64,000 nt of DNA from Candidatus Rhodoferax mariagerensis (GTDB lineage: Bacteria > Pseudomonadota > Gammaproteobacteria > Burkholderiales > Burkholderiaceae_C), in assembly GCA_016719055.1 (NCBI GenBank), contig JADKAW010000023.1:13492-77491 (forward strand). The letters run 5' to 3'. Every line of letters begins with the position of its first letter. The stretch's first letter is position 1. The position numbers were made by a program, and so were the translations under genes. Below are positions 62,114 to 64,000 of the stretch, piece after piece. A model generated the notes under the pieces. The model searched no databases. It saw nothing but the letters and a program-made list of their open reading frames with translations, and had not been told where the DNA came from.

Positions 62114-62990
62114 ACAGACTTTTGATGCCAAAGCCCAGGCACGCCTGATGCTGTGGTTGCTGCTGGCACCGTCGCTGCTGTGGCTTTTGCTGCTGATGAT
62201 CCTGCCGCACCTGGAACTCGGTGTGTTGTCGTTTCGGGTGCGCACTGCGCCGCGCCAATACGAGCCCAGCCTGGCGCAATACAGCACTTTTTTTGTGGAA
62301 CCCCTGTACTGGCATACCTTTGTGCGCACCGCCACCGTGTCGGTGCTGTCCACACTGCTGACGCTGCTGATTGCTTTTCCAACAGCGTGGACGATTGCCA
62401 AGATTGCGCGCGGCCGCATCAAATCCATCATGTTTGTGTTGTGCCTGATACCGTTTTGGGTTAGCGAAACGGTGCGCGCTTTGGGCTGGATGATCTTGCT
62501 GCGCGAGTCTGGCGTGTTGCCGGGTTTTCTGGTCACGCTGGGCATTACACCCATGCCTGTGGAAATGCTGTACCACGATGCCACAATTTTGGTCGGCTTG
62601 GTCTATACCTCAATGTTGTTCATGGTGGTGCCATTGATCGGTGCGCTGGAGAGCCTGGACGATTCATTGATCGAAGCCGCTTACGACCTGGGCGGCAACG
62701 GCTGGTCGATCCTGCGCCAGATCATCATCCCGCACGCCGCGCCCGGCATTGCGGCGGGCTGCATCGTGGTCTTCATGCTGACGCTGGGCAACTACCTCAC
62801 GCCCACGCTGCTGGGTGGCAAAAGCTCTCAATGGTTTACCGAACAGATTTACACCCAGTTCATCACCCGTTTCAACTGGGAGCAGGGTGCGGCGTTCGGG
62901 TTTTTGTTACTGGGTCTGTCCACCGGCATCGTCTGGCTGGGTCTGAAGCTGACCGGGCAAAAATTTGGCGAAGTGATGCAACGATCATGA
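62103..62990 (+). CDS. ABC transporter permease (PotB-like)
   Basis: The 295-residue protein has six membrane segments and the permease EAA motif (EAAYDLGGNGWSILRQIIIPHAAPGI). It resembles PotB of the spermidine/putrescine uptake system. The ATG at 62103 lies inside the end of the ATPase reading frame (TOBE frame stops at 62113), which argues for coupling. Its TGA overlaps the next ATG. Confidence 0.9.
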   Translation: MPTEQTFDAKAQARLMLWLLLAPSLLWLLLLMILPHLELGVLSFRVRTAPRQYEPSLAQYSTFFVEPLYWHTFVRTATVSVLSTLLTLLIAFPTAWTIAKIARGRIKSIMFVLCLIPFWVSETVRALGWMILLRESGVLPGFLVTLGITPMPVEMLYHDATILVGLVYTSMLFMVVPLIGALESLDDSLIEAAYDLGGNGWSILRQIIIPHAAPGIAAGCIVVFMLTLGNYLTPTLLGGKSSQWFTEQIYTQFITRFNWEQGAAFGFLLLGLSTGIVWLGLKLTGQKFGEVMQRS

Positions 62991-63859
62991 TCCCATCCTT
63001 ACCCCGGCCATTGTGGCTGCGCACTTCCACCGTGGTGTATTCGCTGCTGTTTTTTGCTTTTCTGTTTCTGCCGCTGGTGATTGTGGCCAGCTTTGCCTTT
63101 AACGATGCGCCCTACCCGGCACCGCCCTGGCGCGGCTTCACGCTCGACTGGTTTCTGGGCAATGCGCAAACCGGCCGACGCGGCCTGTTTGCCGATTCGG
63201 CCATGATGGGAAGCGTGTGGACCAGCGTGGTGGTGGCGAGTTGGGTCACCGTGCTGGCTGTGTTGATGGGCACGGCCAATGCATTCCTGATTGAGCGTAC
63301 CCAGTTTCGCGGCAAACAGGTGCTGTCTCTGCTGATGCTGGCACCGCTGGTGATTCCGGGCGTGATTTTGGGCATCTCCATTCTGGCGTTTGCCAGCCGC
63401 ATTGCTAACCTGGCGGACGACTTATGGGGGCTTGAACTTGAATTCTTGCGCCCTGGTTTGCCGCTGGTGGTGATGGGGCAGTTGTCCTTCATCATTTCGG
63501 TGGCTACGCTCACCATCACCGCGCGTCTCAAACGTTTTGATGTCACGCTGGAAGAAGCCGCTTACAACCTGGGTGCGTCCCGTGTAGCGGTGCTGTGGAC
63601 CATTACGCTGCCCTACCTGAAGCCGGCGTTGATTGGCTCGGCGGCAATTTCGTTTCTGATGAGTTTTGAGAACTTCAACACCACGCTGATGCTGGTCGGC
63701 TCCGACTCGCCGCTGACCGTGATGATGTATGGCCGCATGCGTGAGGGGGCCACGCCGGTGCTCAATGCAGTGAGTCTGCTGCTGATGACGGCGTCAGCCT
63801 TGCTGGCACTGACGCTGCTGCGCGGGCCGAAAGGTAATGCGTCAAGCCGCTCGGACTGA
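62987..63859 (+). CDS. ABC transporter permease (PotC-like)
   Basis: The 290-residue protein has six membrane segments and the EAA motif (EAAYNLGASRVAVLWTITLPYLKPALI). It resembles PotC and pairs with the preceding permease. It starts at an ATGA overlap and ends 141 bp before the window edge; those last bases show only a weak GATGAC/GTCATC hairpin without a T-run. Confidence 0.9.
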   Translation: MIPSLPRPLWLRTSTVVYSLLFFAFLFLPLVIVASFAFNDAPYPAPPWRGFTLDWFLGNAQTGRRGLFADSAMMGSVWTSVVVASWVTVLAVLMGTANAFLIERTQFRGKQVLSLLMLAPLVIPGVILGISILAFASRIANLADDLWGLELEFLRPGLPLVVMGQLSFIISVATLTITARLKRFDVTLEEAAYNLGASRVAVLWTITLPYLKPALIGSAAISFLMSFENFNTTLMLVGSDSPLTVMMYGRMREGATPVLNAVSLLLMTASALLALTLLRGPKGNASSRSD

Positions 63860-64000
63860 CGAGCGATTCGGTTTTGATGACGACTTTGGTGTCATCAAGG
63901 GTCTGTCATCGATGCCGGGGCGCTGACATTTCACAGACAAATTTGGCTTTGATCGGTCAGCAACAGGCTGTTTTTCGCAAGTGATTTTTCTGGAAAGCCT

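Noticed and set aside
61248..62576. 442-codon minus-strand open frame rich in His and Gln
   Set aside because: Antisense to the ABC ATPase and permease genes; the biased composition reflects the reverse of their codons.

Overview
The window looks like chromosomal DNA of a betaproteobacterium of the order Burkholderiales, most likely Comamonadaceae (Rhodoferax/Polaromonas-like). This is judged from the translated sequences of alaS, recA, sucCD, ubiG-gph, birA and topB, from a high-potential iron-sulfur protein, and from a TctD/TctE-type two-component system. Species cannot be fixed from sequence reading alone.

Region 1 (1-6.6 kb) is accessory DNA. A SIR2-like gene runs off the left edge (minus strand, open to base 1), followed by a DUF4238-type gene. 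A tightly coupled operon then encodes a small protein, a DUF2924 protein, a large serine recombinase with a C-terminal frameshift, and two related helix-turn-helix-like proteins. Region 2 (6.7-18.1 kb) is a metal and envelope cluster: CzcI-like protein, an extra lipoprotein signal peptidase, a DsbB/DsbA-like pair, an L,D-transpeptidase, a PCuAC copper chaperone, a CadR/PbrR-type MerR regulator with its operator, a Cd/Zn/Pb P-type ATPase, a transglutaminase-like protein, a DUF1624 membrane protein, a TlpA-like thioredoxin, a zinc-ribbon protein, an M23 peptidase and a RskA-like protein. The first 14 kb look less GC-rich than the rest. The accessory stretch ends near ssrA (tmRNA), whose 3' end faces it, a common island insertion point.

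Region 3 (18.5-29 kb, minus strand) holds ssrA, gph-ubiG, a HiPIP, and alaS - aldehyde ferredoxin oxidoreductase - fpr - PfkB kinase, then a MocR-type regulator. Region 4 (29-42.6 kb) carries an HDOD protein with a small partner, an M48 protease, an acetyl-CoA hydrolase/transferase, a PP2C phosphatase - FHA - GAF/GspE ATPase operon, sucCD, argC and recA-recX. Region 5 (42.7-50.6 kb) has a MarR regulator, a two-component system interrupted by a 100-bp poly-G/C tract that looks like a sequence artefact, SPOR protein, birA, a SET-domain protein and a topoisomerase III with a C-terminal SWIB domain.

Region 6 (50.6-64 kb) contains an ORF6N gene with matching palindromes upstream and inside it, a decayed MmeI-like restriction-modification gene, a SulP-STAS-cNMP transporter, an orphan ParA, an AIM24-like protein, and a PotABCD-like ABC transporter operon that includes a FAD oxidoreductase and an ATPase gene with a frameshift.

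The most unusual signals are: a dispersed ~50-60 bp repeat family with nine candidate copies between 26 and 57 kb (four inside conserved genes, none in the accessory left part); the covarying palindromes at the ORF6N gene; and the SIR2/DUF4238 pair next to a recombinase operon.
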